Source of the DNA: an uncultured Christensenella sp.
Lineage (GTDB): Bacteria; Bacillota; Clostridia; Christensenellales; Borkfalkiaceae
Length of the DNA: 64,000 bases
Direction: 5' to 3'
NCBI GenBank assembly: GCA_910576655.1
Contig: CAJTJC010000009.1
Location: forward strand, 13,976 to 77,975
Under the pieces are notes generated by a model. That model was not told where the DNA came from, did not search any database, and saw only the letters and a program-made list of their open reading frames with translations. Of the stretch, positions 33,701 through 45,405 are shown in pieces. The number at the start of each line of letters is the position of its first letter. The stretch's first letter is position 1. The position numbers and the translations under genes are program-made.

Positions 33701-34769
33701 TTCGCCCGGCGTCAACAAGCTCGTGCGCGTGTATATCGCGCAGAAGAGAAAGGTACAGGTCGGCGACAAGATGGCGGGACGCCACGGAAACAAGGGCGTT
33801 ATTTCGCGCGTGCTTCCTCAGGCGGATATGCCCTTCCTTGCGGACGGCACCCCGTTGCAGATAGTTTTAAACCCGCTCGGCGTTCCTTCGCGTATGAATA
33901 TCGGACAGGTTCTCGAGGTTCATTTGGGACTTGTCTGCAAGCAGCTCGGCTGGAAGATTGCAACGCCCGTATTCGACGGCGCAACCGAGCAGGATATTAA
34001 ACACCTGTTCCAGGAAAACAACATTCTCAACCCCGAGGGCAAGGTAGACGGCAAAATTCAGGTCTACGACGGCAGAACGGGCGAGCCCTTCGAAAACAGG
34101 GTCACCGTCGGCGTTCAGTATATGATTAAGCTTATCCACCTCGTCGACGACAAGATTCACGCGCGTTCGATAGGTCCTTACAGCTTAGTTACGCAGCAGC
34201 CCCTCGGCGGTAAAGCGCAGTTCGGCGGACAGCGTTTCGGCGAAATGGAGGTCTGGGCGCTCGAAGCCTACGGCGCGGCGCACATATTGCAGGAAATTCT
34301 TACCGTCAAGTCGGACGACATCGTCGGCCGCGTCAAGACGTACGAAAGCATAGTTAAGGGCAACAATATTTCCGAGCCCGGAATACCCGAAGCGTTCAAG
34401 GTCCTTTTGAAGGAGTTGCAGTCGCTCGCGCTCGACGTCAAGGTGCTTACCGAAAGCGGCGAGGAGCTCGTAATCCGCGAGCTTGACGACGACGATGAGT
34501 CGATACCCACCGCAAGGGCGCGTGAGCAGCAGGAAGAAGAGGCGAAGATTCCCGAGGAAGAGCTCGAGCTTGTCAAGCACGAGGACGGCGAGGAAATCGA
34601 GCTCGAACCCATGTCGATATTCGATACCGACGACGAGGACGACTTCGCAAGCAAAGAGCTGTTCACCGCTGCCGAGGACGACGAGGACGATTTGGGCGAC
34701 AAGTTTACCTTATTCGACAGCGAGGACGATTTGGACGGCGATATATTCGGCGACGAGGACGAGGAATAA
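30735..34769 (+). CDS. rpoB: RNA polymerase beta subunit
   Basis: 1344 residues. Clear RpoB blocks include GSFIINGAERVIVSQLVRSPG, the rifampicin region SQLSQFMDQTNPAAELTHKRKLSALGPGG, HYGRLCPIETPEGQNIGL, GDKMAGRHGNKGV and GGQRFGEMEVWALEA. Two additions lengthen it beyond usual Bacillota RpoB: a charged insertion at about residues 404-465 and an Asp/Glu-rich C-terminal tail of about 80 residues. The Shine-Dalgarno AAGGAG lies 13 bp upstream. rplJ and rplL do not precede it. Confidence 0.99.
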   Translation: MNLPVHKYGKTERKKFGKINEVIEIPDLVEIQKASYNSFIDTGISEVFEDFSPVTDYADHYELYFLNHWFDNKPKYDEKECRNRDATYALPLHVTVRLVNKVKNEVIDQPVYMGEFPLMTDSGSFIINGAERVIVSQLVRSPGAYNAATRDKTGKQMYGTTVIPNRGAWLEFEQDAQGVMWVHVDRKRKICATVLLRALGFGSDRTLLDLFANDKMIENTIAKDTTKSESDSLVELYRRLRPGEVPTEASVRQHLNNLFFDPRRYDVVKVGRYKFNKKLNLAYRLPGCRLAEDVFNPETGEIMARAGEVVEEAKAVEIQDAGVNSVFVLVSDPEAGEIKHKIIANNTVNFKAVSDKDYKIFGLLPTIYYPNFKFMHEIAAECANASVEQVAEKYIDAINAIYYTAETPETEDEKPEDKKNREKRRDTRIKFVAACKKFVELLASDVTVLDADEKKEIKPIIEKLNHKHITVDDIVAAISTNIDLQYGIGTIDNIDHLGNRRVRSVGELLQNQFRIGIARLEKLIKERMATQDSMEVTPAGLVNVRPVSAVIREFFGSSQLSQFMDQTNPAAELTHKRKLSALGPGGLNRDRATFEVRDVHHSHYGRLCPIETPEGQNIGLISSLATFSKVNEYGFIMSPYRKVEKDADGAPYVTDHVDYLTADEEDRYVVAQANEPLDEHNRFVNDHVGCRYQDLITQYTRDKVDYMDVSPKQLVSVATALIPFLENDDTNRALMGSNMQRQAVPLMKTESAIVATGIEGAIARDSGVMVRAKKAGIAIGVASDAIKIREDDGHVAEYKLKKFERSNQGTCLNQRPIINTGDRVAEGEIIADGPATNNGELALGKNILIGYMEWEGYNYEDAILISEKLVQDDVFTSIHIEEHETEARDTKLGEEEITRDIPNVSEDALKDLDADGIIRIGAEVQPGDILVGKVTPKGETELTPEERLLRAIFGEKAREVRDTSLKVPHGEGGIVVDVKIFTRENKDELSPGVNKLVRVYIAQKRKVQVGDKMAGRHGNKGVISRVLPQADMPFLADGTPLQIVLNPLGVPSRMNIGQVLEVHLGLVCKQLGWKIATPVFDGATEQDIKHLFQENNILNPEGKVDGKIQVYDGRTGEPFENRVTVGVQYMIKLIHLVDDKIHARSIGPYSLVTQQPLGGKAQFGGQRFGEMEVWALEAYGAAHILQEILTVKSDDIVGRVKTYESIVKGNNISEPGIPEAFKVLLKELQSLALDVKVLTESGEELVIRELDDDDESIPTARAREQQEEEAKIPEEELELVKHEDGEEIELEPMSIFDTDDEDDFASKELFTAAEDDEDDLGDKFTLFDSEDDLDGDIFGDEDEE

Positions 34770-34781
34770 GGGAGGTAAAGT

Positions 34782-38432
<3,651 letters not shown>

Positions 38433-38454
38433 TTTAAGATTAGAGGGGTACTGT

Positions 38455-38799
38455 ATGCCTGAGCTCGATGATATAAAAATGATTGAACTTATCGAAAAGT
38501 TCAAGGAAGATATAAACAAGATACAGGAAACGCGCAGCGCAAAGCTGTTTAAATCGGCAAGCGCTGACCTACAAAAGATTTACAATTTTCATCTTGCAAA
38601 TGACAAAGCTTTCAGAAGAGTACAGCACAATTTGAAAAATCTGTACACGTCCTTCAACTACGCCGCGGTAATCGTCAACGACGCGCTTAAAAAGCGCACC
38701 ATGGGCGCGGACAACGCCGAGCTGTTGGACGAATGTCTGGAAGTGATGCTTAGGTGCTGCATTGTAATAGTATCAACACTCAAAAACAAAAAGAAATAA
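38455..38799 (+). CDS. Small helical protein, third gene of rpoBC operon
   Basis: 114 residues, strongly helical and Lys-rich with heptad-like spacing at the N-terminus (IKMIELIEKFKEDINKIQ). No recognised domain. It has its own Shine-Dalgarno (AGAGGGG) 22 bp after rpoC and precedes the operon terminator, so it is expressed with RNA polymerase. Function unknown. Confidence 0.65.
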   Translation: MPELDDIKMIELIEKFKEDINKIQETRSAKLFKSASADLQKIYNFHLANDKAFRRVQHNLKNLYTSFNYAAVIVNDALKKRTMGADNAELLDECLEVMLRCCIVIVSTLKNKKK

Positions 38800-38832
38800 A
38801 AAAAGAGACGGAATTTCTTCCGTCTCTTTTTT
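38799..38832 (+). terminator. Terminator of rpoBC operon
   Basis: GAGACGGAA/TTCCGTCTC stem flanked by A6/T6, loop TTTC. Confidence 0.92.
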
Positions 38833-38836
38833 ATTG

Positions 38837-38883
38837 AAAACGACACCCCCGCAGCGGTTATTCCGCTTCGGGGGTGTCGTTTT
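38837..38883 (-). terminator. Terminator embedded in the 3' end of the PopT gene
   Basis: A 15-bp perfect stem (38837-38851 with 38869-38883) plus an inner 5-bp stem AGCGG/CCGCT. On the minus strand one arm encodes the last residues DTPEAE of the protein, and the stop codon lies in the loop. Confidence 0.8.
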
Positions 38884-39784
38884 GCTCGTTCGGTTGTTGT
38901 TCGGTTTGTCTGTATTTATGCTCGACGAACGCAGTAAGCGCGTAAGCGCCTATTATTCCGAGTACGCATAGCACGCAGCCGACTACGATATGCGCTATTG
39001 AAAGCGTGGAATACTCGCAGCCCTCGAAGTTGTGGTCGTAGGTTATGAAAATCGCTGGGATTGAGCCGACCACGAACCCGATAATCGCCCAGTTCGTCGC
39101 GCGTGGGAATTTGCTTAAAAGCAGCTTCATAATCTTCGCAATACTGAAAAACCCGACTATTATTCCCGTCGCAAAGGTCAAAAGCACTAATGCGGAGTGC
39201 CCGAAATCAGTTTTCAAAAGCGAAACCGTGTTTAAAATTTCGTTGTAATATCCGAATATCAGCAGCAGCATCGACCCGCTCACCCCGGGTACCACGAGCG
39301 CGCAGCTTGCAACCGCGCCTATCAATATCAGTAGGAAGTATCCGTAAACAGGCATATCCGCGCTTAAATTTGCGCTGCCGAGGTTGGGGATAAAGCAAAC
39401 GCCTATAACCAGCGCAAGCGGAAGTAATATAGAAAGAACGTCAAGCGCTTTAAACCCGTTTTTAATTCCGTCCTTAACCATTTTCGGGCACGAGCCGAGC
39501 ATAAGCCCCGCGAACAGCATAACGGTGGGGAAGGGGGCGTGCTGTAATGCGTATTTAAGCGGGAAATACGCCGCCGCAACCGCAAGCACCGCGCCGAGCA
39601 TTATCGGCAGCAGAGTTTTAACGCTGTTTTTAAAATCTTTAAGTATATTGCTTATAGCGCCGATAAGCTTATCGTATACGTTCATAAGCACTGCAAGCGT
39701 TCCGCCGCTGACGCCGGGGATAATCATTGCAACGCCTATCGCCGCGCCCTTTGCCGTATCCAGCAAAAAATTTTTGAATTTCAT
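38858..39784 (-). CDS. popT: DUF368 protein, PopT-type polyprenyl-phosphate transporter
   Basis: 308 residues and about nine hydrophobic segments, with the duplicated DUF368 signature: AIIPGVSGG-type MIIPGVSGGTLAV near residue 20 and ALVVPGVSGSMLLLIFGYY near residue 160. DUF368 proteins have been shown to recycle undecaprenyl phosphate across the membrane for wall synthesis. Last gene of a minus-strand operon. The terminator overlaps its coding end. Confidence 0.85.
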   Translation of the reverse strand: MKFKNFLLDTAKGAAIGVAMIIPGVSGGTLAVLMNVYDKLIGAISNILKDFKNSVKTLLPIMLGAVLAVAAAYFPLKYALQHAPFPTVMLFAGLMLGSCPKMVKDGIKNGFKALDVLSILLPLALVIGVCFIPNLGSANLSADMPVYGYFLLILIGAVASCALVVPGVSGSMLLLIFGYYNEILNTVSLLKTDFGHSALVLLTFATGIIVGFFSIAKIMKLLLSKFPRATNWAIIGFVVGSIPAIFITYDHNFEGCEYSTLSIAHIVVGCVLCVLGIIGAYALTAFVEHKYRQTEQQPNEQNDTPEAE

Positions 39785-39788
39785 TATT

Positions 39789-40691
39789 TTAATCTATGAA
39801 GTCGGCGACGTTTATATTCGCCTGTTCAAGCTGAGCGTCGCATTCCCTGTAATACTTTTTATAAAGCCTGTAAATACCTTTCGCCCTGTCGGGGACTAAG
39901 GGGAAGTAAAGGCTTTCGTCCTTTTTAAGCTCGTTAAGGCGGTAGCTTCCGTTGACCTTCCAGAACCTGAACAGACCTACCGAAATAGCGTCCGTCGGGC
40001 ACTGAAACGAACAGCCCATACAAAGCACGCAGTCCGTCCCGAAATCGAATTTGCCGTCTTTATAAGTGATGTTTGCCTGCGGGCAGGTCTTAACGCATCT
40101 TTCGCAGTGCACGCATTTGCTTGCGTTCACCTTGAAAAGCGGACCGTGCACGTGTGTAAACGGCTGCTCGATAACTCTGAACACCGCGGAAAATATCTTC
40201 TTGAAAATACTTTGGTTTGTATTTTCGCGTAAGCCGTTTTCTATCTGACGCGCGTTCAGCATTACCATAGCCTGCGTATAAATCCACATCTGCTTAGCCA
40301 TTTCGTCGGAATGGCGGTAAATCATATTGTACGGCATAACGTAGTGGCGTTCGAACAGAACATCGCCGCCCTTGTCTTTGAGTATTTTAATAAGCTTTTG
40401 CGACGAGCCGTCGTTAAGGTGCAGCCCCTCGCCCGAGGTTTTGAATACGAAAGTCCGCTTACCCGACAGCTCGGGCAGCGCCTTTGCAAATTTCAATATC
40501 GGCTCCGGCGCGCTGAACGCGTGTATCGGATAGCCTAAGCCTATTAAGTCGAAATCCGCGGGTGCGGGCGGGGCGGGGCTTCTTTTGGCTATTCTGTAAA
40601 CCGTAACGTCGGCGTTTAGATATTGCTTGTAAAGCGCCGCCACTTTAAGCGTGTTTCCCGTACCTGAAAAAACGTATAATGCTACTCTCAT
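39789..40691 (-). CDS. EFR1-family flavodoxin-ferredoxin fusion
   Basis: 300 residues. The N-terminal flavodoxin fold starts VALYVFSGTGNTLKVA (FMN phosphate loop). The C-terminal 2x[4Fe-4S] ferredoxin has CVHCERCVKTCP and CVLCMGCSFQCP, with all eight Cys. An EFR1-type redox protein, likely a cytosolic electron carrier in an anaerobe. It overlaps the epimerase gene by 4 bp and precedes popT by 4 bp. Confidence 0.9.
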   Translation of the reverse strand: MRVALYVFSGTGNTLKVAALYKQYLNADVTVYRIAKRSPAPPAPADFDLIGLGYPIHAFSAPEPILKFAKALPELSGKRTFVFKTSGEGLHLNDGSSQKLIKILKDKGGDVLFERHYVMPYNMIYRHSDEMAKQMWIYTQAMVMLNARQIENGLRENTNQSIFKKIFSAVFRVIEQPFTHVHGPLFKVNASKCVHCERCVKTCPQANITYKDGKFDFGTDCVLCMGCSFQCPTDAISVGLFRFWKVNGSYRLNELKKDESLYFPLVPDRAKGIYRLYKKYYRECDAQLEQANINVADFID

Positions 40692-42256
40692 TTGTTTACG
40701 ATAAAATCGTCCTCGTGCTCGGAAAGGGGGTAAACGTCGTTAACCTCTTCCTTTGTGTGCGTGTCAAAATATACCTGCGCGTAGAACGGAATATCCGCAA
40801 TCGCGCCGTAACGCCAGGGCTCGGGCTCGCAGCACTTAGGGCACCAGTAGCCGCCCTTTAATATAGTGTGCGGAGCCGACTCGAAAATATGCCCGCAGCG
40901 GCACTGCCAGCGTACCTTCTTGTAAATATCGCCCGTCCTGTAATTTTCGTCAAGGCATTTGCCGCCCCTGAACTCGGCGGCTCCGTTTAAATCGGCAAAG
41001 TCGAGCTTTACAAGCGGCTTGCTTTCGTCGTAGCCGTGGTCGAGTAGCAGCGGCTTTGCGTTTTTAATGTTTTTAAGCGCCTCGTAATCTATTTCGCCGT
41101 TTTCGGTCTTGCCCTCGCAAAGCAGGGGATAGCCTTTCCAGTCCGTTCCTATTTTTTCGTAATTGTCGTAAGAGCCGTAAAACGCCTTTACTCTGCCGTC
41201 TATACGGTGCTTAATCCAGTACTTGGGTGCGTTCGTGTTTTTAAACAGCTTTTGAATTACAAGCTTTGATATAAGCGCGGACGGAACGATTTTCGCAAGC
41301 TTGAATATAGCGTACTTTTTGCCCATACGCTTCCAGAAAATTTCGTTGTTTTCCGTGCGGAAGTCGAGAAAGGTGTTCAGCCTGTCGCTGTCGTAAAACC
41401 ATACGCCGTGGAAGTTGCGCGCAATATTCCAGTTGGGCTTAAATATCTTTTTGGTGTGCAGCCCCATGACCGAAAAGCACTGCTCGAAGGTTTCGAATCC
41501 GCTTATACGGCAGTTTTTTCCTCCGCCGATATCGTAGATATTATTCCAGAACCCGTCAAGCTTGTTGCTTAAATCGTATTCCACGAGATGCCGTATAAGT
41601 ATACCGCTGTCGACGTCCGTTACCCATTCAAGCGGGCAATTCCAGCTCGTGTGGAACATAAGTCCGTCCTTCAGATTGTTTGCAAACATATACTTGTGCA
41701 GTACCGCGGTCTGTCGCAGCGATACGAAGCATTTAAGCCCGCTGTCAAGAACGTATCTTTCGGCTTTCAGCTTATATTCCGAATACGTGTCGTAATCGCT
41801 TGAAATAATCGGGTCGCCCGCACGCCCCCATACGTGCGGGTAAGAACGGTTGCCGTAAACGGCAACCGTTGCAATATGCACGTACTTAACAGTGTTACCT
41901 TTTGCGATAATTTCGTCTACTAAGTTTTTCGTACCGACGAAGTTGCTAAGGTAGGTACCGTGCGGATTATGGTCCGACTTTGGCGGTATAAGCGCGGCGC
42001 AGTGAACGAGATAGTCCGCTCCGTCCAAAAGACGCACGCAGTCCTCGGGGCAGGCAATATCGCCCCTGAACGCATATATGCGCTTGCGGTATTTTTTCAA
42101 AAGCTTAGACACAAAAGAGGGAATTCTCTTTTCAGCTGAAAAGAGAATACATCTGACTTTAAAATTATTGTCGGATTCCATAAGGCTTTTGAGTACTTCG
42201 CCGCCCATGGCTCCCGTTACGCCCGTAAGGGCAACAGTCTTCTCATTGGTAGTCAT
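40688..42256 (-). CDS. NAD-dependent epimerase/dehydratase-like protein with C-terminal zinc ribbon
   Basis: 522 residues. The N-terminal Rossmann domain has VALTGVTGAMGGEVL (GxxGxxG) and the extended-SDR catalytic YSEYKLKAE (YxxxK) near residue 155. Residues about 400-522 hold a separate domain with CRCGH and CPKCCEPEPW, a four-Cys zinc ribbon not usual in this family. Substrate unknown. First gene of an operon with EFR1 and PopT, starting 6 bp after a strong -10 box without a Shine-Dalgarno. Confidence 0.8.
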   Translation of the reverse strand: MTTNEKTVALTGVTGAMGGEVLKSLMESDNNFKVRCILFSAEKRIPSFVSKLLKKYRKRIYAFRGDIACPEDCVRLLDGADYLVHCAALIPPKSDHNPHGTYLSNFVGTKNLVDEIIAKGNTVKYVHIATVAVYGNRSYPHVWGRAGDPIISSDYDTYSEYKLKAERYVLDSGLKCFVSLRQTAVLHKYMFANNLKDGLMFHTSWNCPLEWVTDVDSGILIRHLVEYDLSNKLDGFWNNIYDIGGGKNCRISGFETFEQCFSVMGLHTKKIFKPNWNIARNFHGVWFYDSDRLNTFLDFRTENNEIFWKRMGKKYAIFKLAKIVPSALISKLVIQKLFKNTNAPKYWIKHRIDGRVKAFYGSYDNYEKIGTDWKGYPLLCEGKTENGEIDYEALKNIKNAKPLLLDHGYDESKPLVKLDFADLNGAAEFRGGKCLDENYRTGDIYKKVRWQCRCGHIFESAPHTILKGGYWCPKCCEPEPWRYGAIADIPFYAQVYFDTHTKEEVNDVYPLSEHEDDFIVNK

Positions 42257-42262
42257 AAAATT

Positions 42263-42291
42263 ATTTTAGCAAATTAGTTTTTGGTTGTCAA
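42263..42291 (-). promoter_or_regulatory. Leaderless-type promoter of epimerase-EFR1-popT operon
   Basis: On the minus strand: TTGACA (42291-42286), 17 bp, TAAAAT (42268-42263), 6 bp, ATG. No Shine-Dalgarno. Confidence 0.85.
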
Positions 42292-42341
42292 TCGTATAAA
42301 AAGGGTGATTACGGTCAATAAATCGTGCGGAGGACCAAAAT

Positions 42342-42530
42342 ATGGCAGAAATAACTTCTAAGGAATTACAGCTGATTTCCGACGCTTTGACTGCGGAGGG
42401 ACTGCTTTGCAAAAAGGCAAGGGCATATTCGAACACGCTTACCGACGTGGATTTGGCGGGAGCGGTGGCAAGAATTGCAGACGAACACGAGCAGCGCTAT
42501 AACGCGCTTTTGAAGCTTATAGGGGGCTGA
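42342..42530 (+). CDS. Small CotF-like helical protein
   Basis: 62 residues, with GGAGGA upstream. The sequence KELQLISDALTAEGLLCKKARAYSN and the ending HEQRYNALLKLIG resemble the short two-helix proteins found beside CotF-family spore-coat or ferritin-like proteins. It is paired with the next gene (1-bp gap). Confidence 0.6.
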   Translation: MAEITSKELQLISDALTAEGLLCKKARAYSNTLTDVDLAGAVARIADEHEQRYNALLKLIGG

Positions 42531-42531
42531 A

Positions 42532-42825
42532 ATGAGAATTACCAAAATGGATTGCTGTCTTAACGAGAAGGACACTCTTCAGGATTTGCTTGAATCCGAA
42601 AAGCAGCTTATGGCGCTTTACACCACAGTTTTGTACGAAAGCGGCACCAACGCGGTGCGTAAGAACGTTTCCACCAACCTTTTGGGCGTTGCGGAAAATC
42701 AGTTCAACCTGTTCACGCAGATGCAGTCTCGCGGGTATTACGAGCCGCAGCCCGCTAAAAAAGCAATGATTGACGAGGCAAACGCCACGTTCAAAAAGCA
42801 GAAAAAAGAATTAAAGGCAAATTAA
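42532..42825 (+). CDS. CotF-family (Coat_F) protein
   Basis: 97 residues, helical, with KDTLQDLLESEKQLMALYTTVLYESG and LLGVAENQFNLFTQMQSRGYYEPQPA. This is the pattern of Coat_F proteins (spore coat or stress-associated four-helix proteins). A spore role is plausible but not shown here. Confidence 0.75.
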   Translation: MRITKMDCCLNEKDTLQDLLESEKQLMALYTTVLYESGTNAVRKNVSTNLLGVAENQFNLFTQMQSRGYYEPQPAKKAMIDEANATFKKQKKELKAN

Positions 42826-42856
42826 AAAACGGCGGGGAAATTTCTCCGCCGTTTTT
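42825..42856 (+). terminator. Terminator after CotF-like pair
   Basis: AAAAACGGCGG/CCGCCGTTTTT stem, extended inward by GGAAA/TTTCT with one G-U pair. Confidence 0.9.
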
Positions 42857-42944
42857 ATGATTTCTGACGTTGATTTGACACGCACAATTCTGTAAATTCT
42901 CGGTTTTCGGGATAAAATCTTGCTTTACGGCCTTTTTTTATATA

Positions 42945-42959
42945 TCTACAAGTGGTAGA
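42945..42959. promoter_or_regulatory. Palindrome TCTAC-N5-GTAGA upstream of XRE gene
   Basis: A 15-bp inverted repeat about 50 bp before the XRE start codon, beside a T-rich, TATATC-containing stretch that could hold the -10. It resembles the palindromes at 50522-50603 in front of another XRE gene. Confidence 0.4.
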
Positions 42960-43007
42960 ATTGAGTCAACAAAGGAAGTTGTTTTCCTGAATTTACGGAG
43001 GTTTATT

Positions 43008-44171
43008 ATGGAAAAGAAAACAACCGGCACGTTTATTTCCGCACTGAGGAAAGCAAACGGAATAACTCAACAAGAGCTCGCGGATATGCTGAACATTTCA
43101 AACAAAGCGGTCAGCCGTTGGGAGCGCGACGAATGTGCGCCCGATATAACGCTTATTCCCGCGCTTGCGGAAATTTTAGGCGTAACCTGCGACGAGCTTT
43201 TAAAAGGCGAAAGAATATTGTCTCCGTCCAAGCAGGGAAAGAGCGAACCGAAAGTAGATAAACAGATAAAAGCTTTAATTAACCGTTCTATCTCAAATTT
43301 TAAAACGCTGATATGGATTGCTTTGTCGCTTTCCATTGTCGGATTATTATGTGTATTCGGAATATCTTATGGATTTTCAAGACCTATTCTGGGTGTCATT
43401 TTGTTGTGTGTTTTTGCGGCTTCGGCGTTTATCACCACTGCAATCGGCACAAGCAGAATGACAGATATGAAGCATGAAAATACTTTGTTTGAAATTGTCG
43501 ACGATTTATTAAAAGAGAGGTTTGACCGTACTGTCTGCAATTATTCTTTTGTTGCCTTCTTTTTGTCCGTAGCGGTAATGGCGGTCGGCTGTCCGTTACT
43601 TAGTTGGGTGAGTAGTCCCACTGATACCGTTATAAAATTTGAAAAATACTTAATGTGTTTTGGCTTTAAAATACCTGTACTCGGGCTTTTGTATCTTCCG
43701 ATTAAAAATTTATATCGCAGAATAGTAATGAAACAACCGGTTGAAAAGTCCGCATTGAAAGTAAATTCAAAACTTCTTTTAATGAATGCCTTACAACTTT
43801 CGACCGTAGCCCTGACTTATATTCTGTTCGCGGTTGGACCTTACATTGCAAAAGAGGTTGATTTTTCCGTTTCTAATCCGTTCATTGCCGTCGGAGGAAT
43901 AGTTTTACCTGCATTGAATGCAGTTGTTTTCGTAATCTTTGTTTCATTGTTTAAGTCAGAAAGAAAAAAGTATTTATTCCATGGTTTAAGAAATTTATTT
44001 TTGACTATACCGTCGAGATTAGTTTTGTTATCATATTTAGTTCCTTTTCAAACTTACGGACAGTATTCGGGAATGGATATAGAATATTTTTTGTGTGCCT
44101 TCGGTTTGATACTGTTTATTATTTTAGTATTTATAATAATAAACAAGCTGACTTTGCAAAAGAAAAAATAA
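43008..44171 (+). CDS. XRE-family HTH protein with multi-pass membrane domain
   Basis: 387 residues, with ACGGAGG upstream. Residues 1-70 are an XRE helix-turn-helix (ALRKANGITQQELADMLNISNKAVSRWERDE). From residue 100 onward there are about eight hydrophobic segments. This is a membrane-tethered regulator, seen in Bacillota; ligand and targets unknown. Base composition is somewhat AT-richer than surrounding genes. Confidence 0.82.
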   Translation: MEKKTTGTFISALRKANGITQQELADMLNISNKAVSRWERDECAPDITLIPALAEILGVTCDELLKGERILSPSKQGKSEPKVDKQIKALINRSISNFKTLIWIALSLSIVGLLCVFGISYGFSRPILGVILLCVFAASAFITTAIGTSRMTDMKHENTLFEIVDDLLKERFDRTVCNYSFVAFFLSVAVMAVGCPLLSWVSSPTDTVIKFEKYLMCFGFKIPVLGLLYLPIKNLYRRIVMKQPVEKSALKVNSKLLLMNALQLSTVALTYILFAVGPYIAKEVDFSVSNPFIAVGGIVLPALNAVVFVIFVSLFKSERKKYLFHGLRNLFLTIPSRLVLLSYLVPFQTYGQYSGMDIEYFLCAFGLILFIILVFIIINKLTLQKKK

Positions 44172-44173
44172 AT

Positions 44174-44204
44174 AAAGCGGGGACGGCTTAGCCGTCTCCG
44201 CTTT
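44174..44204 (+). terminator. Hairpin after XRE membrane gene
   Basis: A 14-bp stem AAAGCGGGGACGGC/GCCGTCTCCGCTTT with loop TTA and one G-U pair. The T-run is only within the arm. Confidence 0.7.
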
Positions 44205-44209
44205 AAAGC

Positions 44210-44238
44210 TTGCGGTTGCTCAAATTCCGTGTTATAAT
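44210..44238 (+). promoter_or_regulatory. Leaderless-type promoter of GNAT gene
   Basis: TTGCGG (44210-44215), 17 bp, TATAAT (44233-44238), 6 bp, ATG at 44245. No Shine-Dalgarno. Confidence 0.8.
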
Positions 44239-44244
44239 ATTCGT

Positions 44245-44697
44245 ATGACGATAGAAAAGCTGAACGACCGCAACGCGGAAGAATATATTGAATATTTAAA
44301 ACAGGCAATGAGCGAAGAGCCCGAGCGAATGACTGCTGACAGCGTCGATACGCAGGGTATAAAGGACAGAATTTCGGATTCGTTTTTTAATAATTCGGTA
44401 TCTCTGCTTGCAAAGGATGGGCAAAAGGTCGTCGGGCGTATAGAGTATCATTTTTACGGCTGTATACAGGACGGTTATAAAATGGCATACGTAGATTGGG
44501 TCTACGTTTTGAAAAGTTACAGGCATAGGGGCATTGCCCGCCGTCTTTTCGCCGAATTTGAAAAAGATTGCATAAGTAACGGAATTAACCAATTATATCT
44601 GATAAGGGCAACCAATGCCGAAGCAGACAAATTTTATAAAAGCTTTGAAAACGCCGAGCTTAGCGATTGCCCTCTTTTAAGAAAATATATTAAATAG
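44245..44697 (+). CDS. GNAT-family N-acetyltransferase
   Basis: 150 residues. The acetyl-CoA motif A is VDWVYVLKSYRHRGIARRLFAEFE (V-x-x-x-x-R-x-x-G-I-A), followed by NQLYLIRATNAEADKFYKSFEN. The substrate is not predictable. A single-gene unit with a leaderless-type start and a bidirectional terminator at the end. Confidence 0.88.
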   Translation: MTIEKLNDRNAEEYIEYLKQAMSEEPERMTADSVDTQGIKDRISDSFFNNSVSLLAKDGQKVVGRIEYHFYGCIQDGYKMAYVDWVYVLKSYRHRGIARRLFAEFEKDCISNGINQLYLIRATNAEADKFYKSFENAELSDCPLLRKYIK

Positions 44698-44723
44698 AAC
44701 GCGCGCCTTTAAGGCGCGCGTTC
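44697..44723. terminator. Bidirectional terminator, GNAT gene and ung
   Basis: GAACGCGCGCC/GGCGCGCGTTC stem. The left arm starts at the last base of the GNAT stop codon. Confidence 0.75.
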
Positions 44724-44725
44724 TG

Positions 44726-45394
44726 TTAGTTTAAATCCCAGTCAATCGGCTGTTTGCCGTGAGAAGTGAGATATTCGTTGGTTTTGGAAAAGTGTCTGCA
44801 ACCGAAAAACCCGTTATAAGCCGACAGCGGCGAGGGGTGCGCGCATTGCAGTATAAGGTGCTTTTTGCCGTCGATAAGCGGGGTTTTGCTTCTTGCGTTT
44901 CCGCCCCATAGGATAAAAACCACGTTTTCGGTGTTGTCAGAAATCAGCTTTATTACGCTGTCTGTAAACCAAGCCCAGCCGCATTTGGAATGGGAGTTTG
45001 CAAGATGCTCGCGCACCGTCAAGGTCGTGTTTAAAAGCAGTACGCCCTGCTGCGCCCATTTGGTCAGCTCGCCGCAGTTCGGCTGCTTTATGCCTAAATC
45101 GCTTTCCATTTCCTTATATATGTTTTGCAGCGACGGGGGCAGCGGAACGCCGCGCCGTACCGAAAAACAAAGCCCGTGCGCCTGATTGGGCTCGTGATAG
45201 GGGTCTTGCCCCAAAATTACCGCTTTCAGCCCGCTTACGGGGGTGTACCTGAAACAGTTGTACAATTCGTACATATCGGGATAGACGATATGCGTGGTAT
45301 ATTCGTTTTTCAAAAACTCGCGTATTTTCAGATACCGCTCGTCTTTAAACAGTCCGCCGAGAAGCTCGTCCCAGCCTCCGCCCAAAGGTTTCAT
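44726..45394 (-). CDS. ung: Uracil-DNA glycosylase, family 1
   Basis: 222 residues with the catalytic water-activating GQDPYH, the uracil pocket LLLNTTLTV and the HPSPLS DNA-intercalation motif. It excises uracil from DNA. Last gene of the fruK-PPTase-mtnN-ung operon, with GAGGA before its start. Confidence 0.97.
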   Translation of the reverse strand: MKPLGGGWDELLGGLFKDERYLKIREFLKNEYTTHIVYPDMYELYNCFRYTPVSGLKAVILGQDPYHEPNQAHGLCFSVRRGVPLPPSLQNIYKEMESDLGIKQPNCGELTKWAQQGVLLLNTTLTVREHLANSHSKCGWAWFTDSVIKLISDNTENVVFILWGGNARSKTPLIDGKKHLILQCAHPSPLSAYNGFFGCRHFSKTNEYLTSHGKQPIDWDLN

Positions 45395-45405
45395 AAGTAA
45401 GTCCT

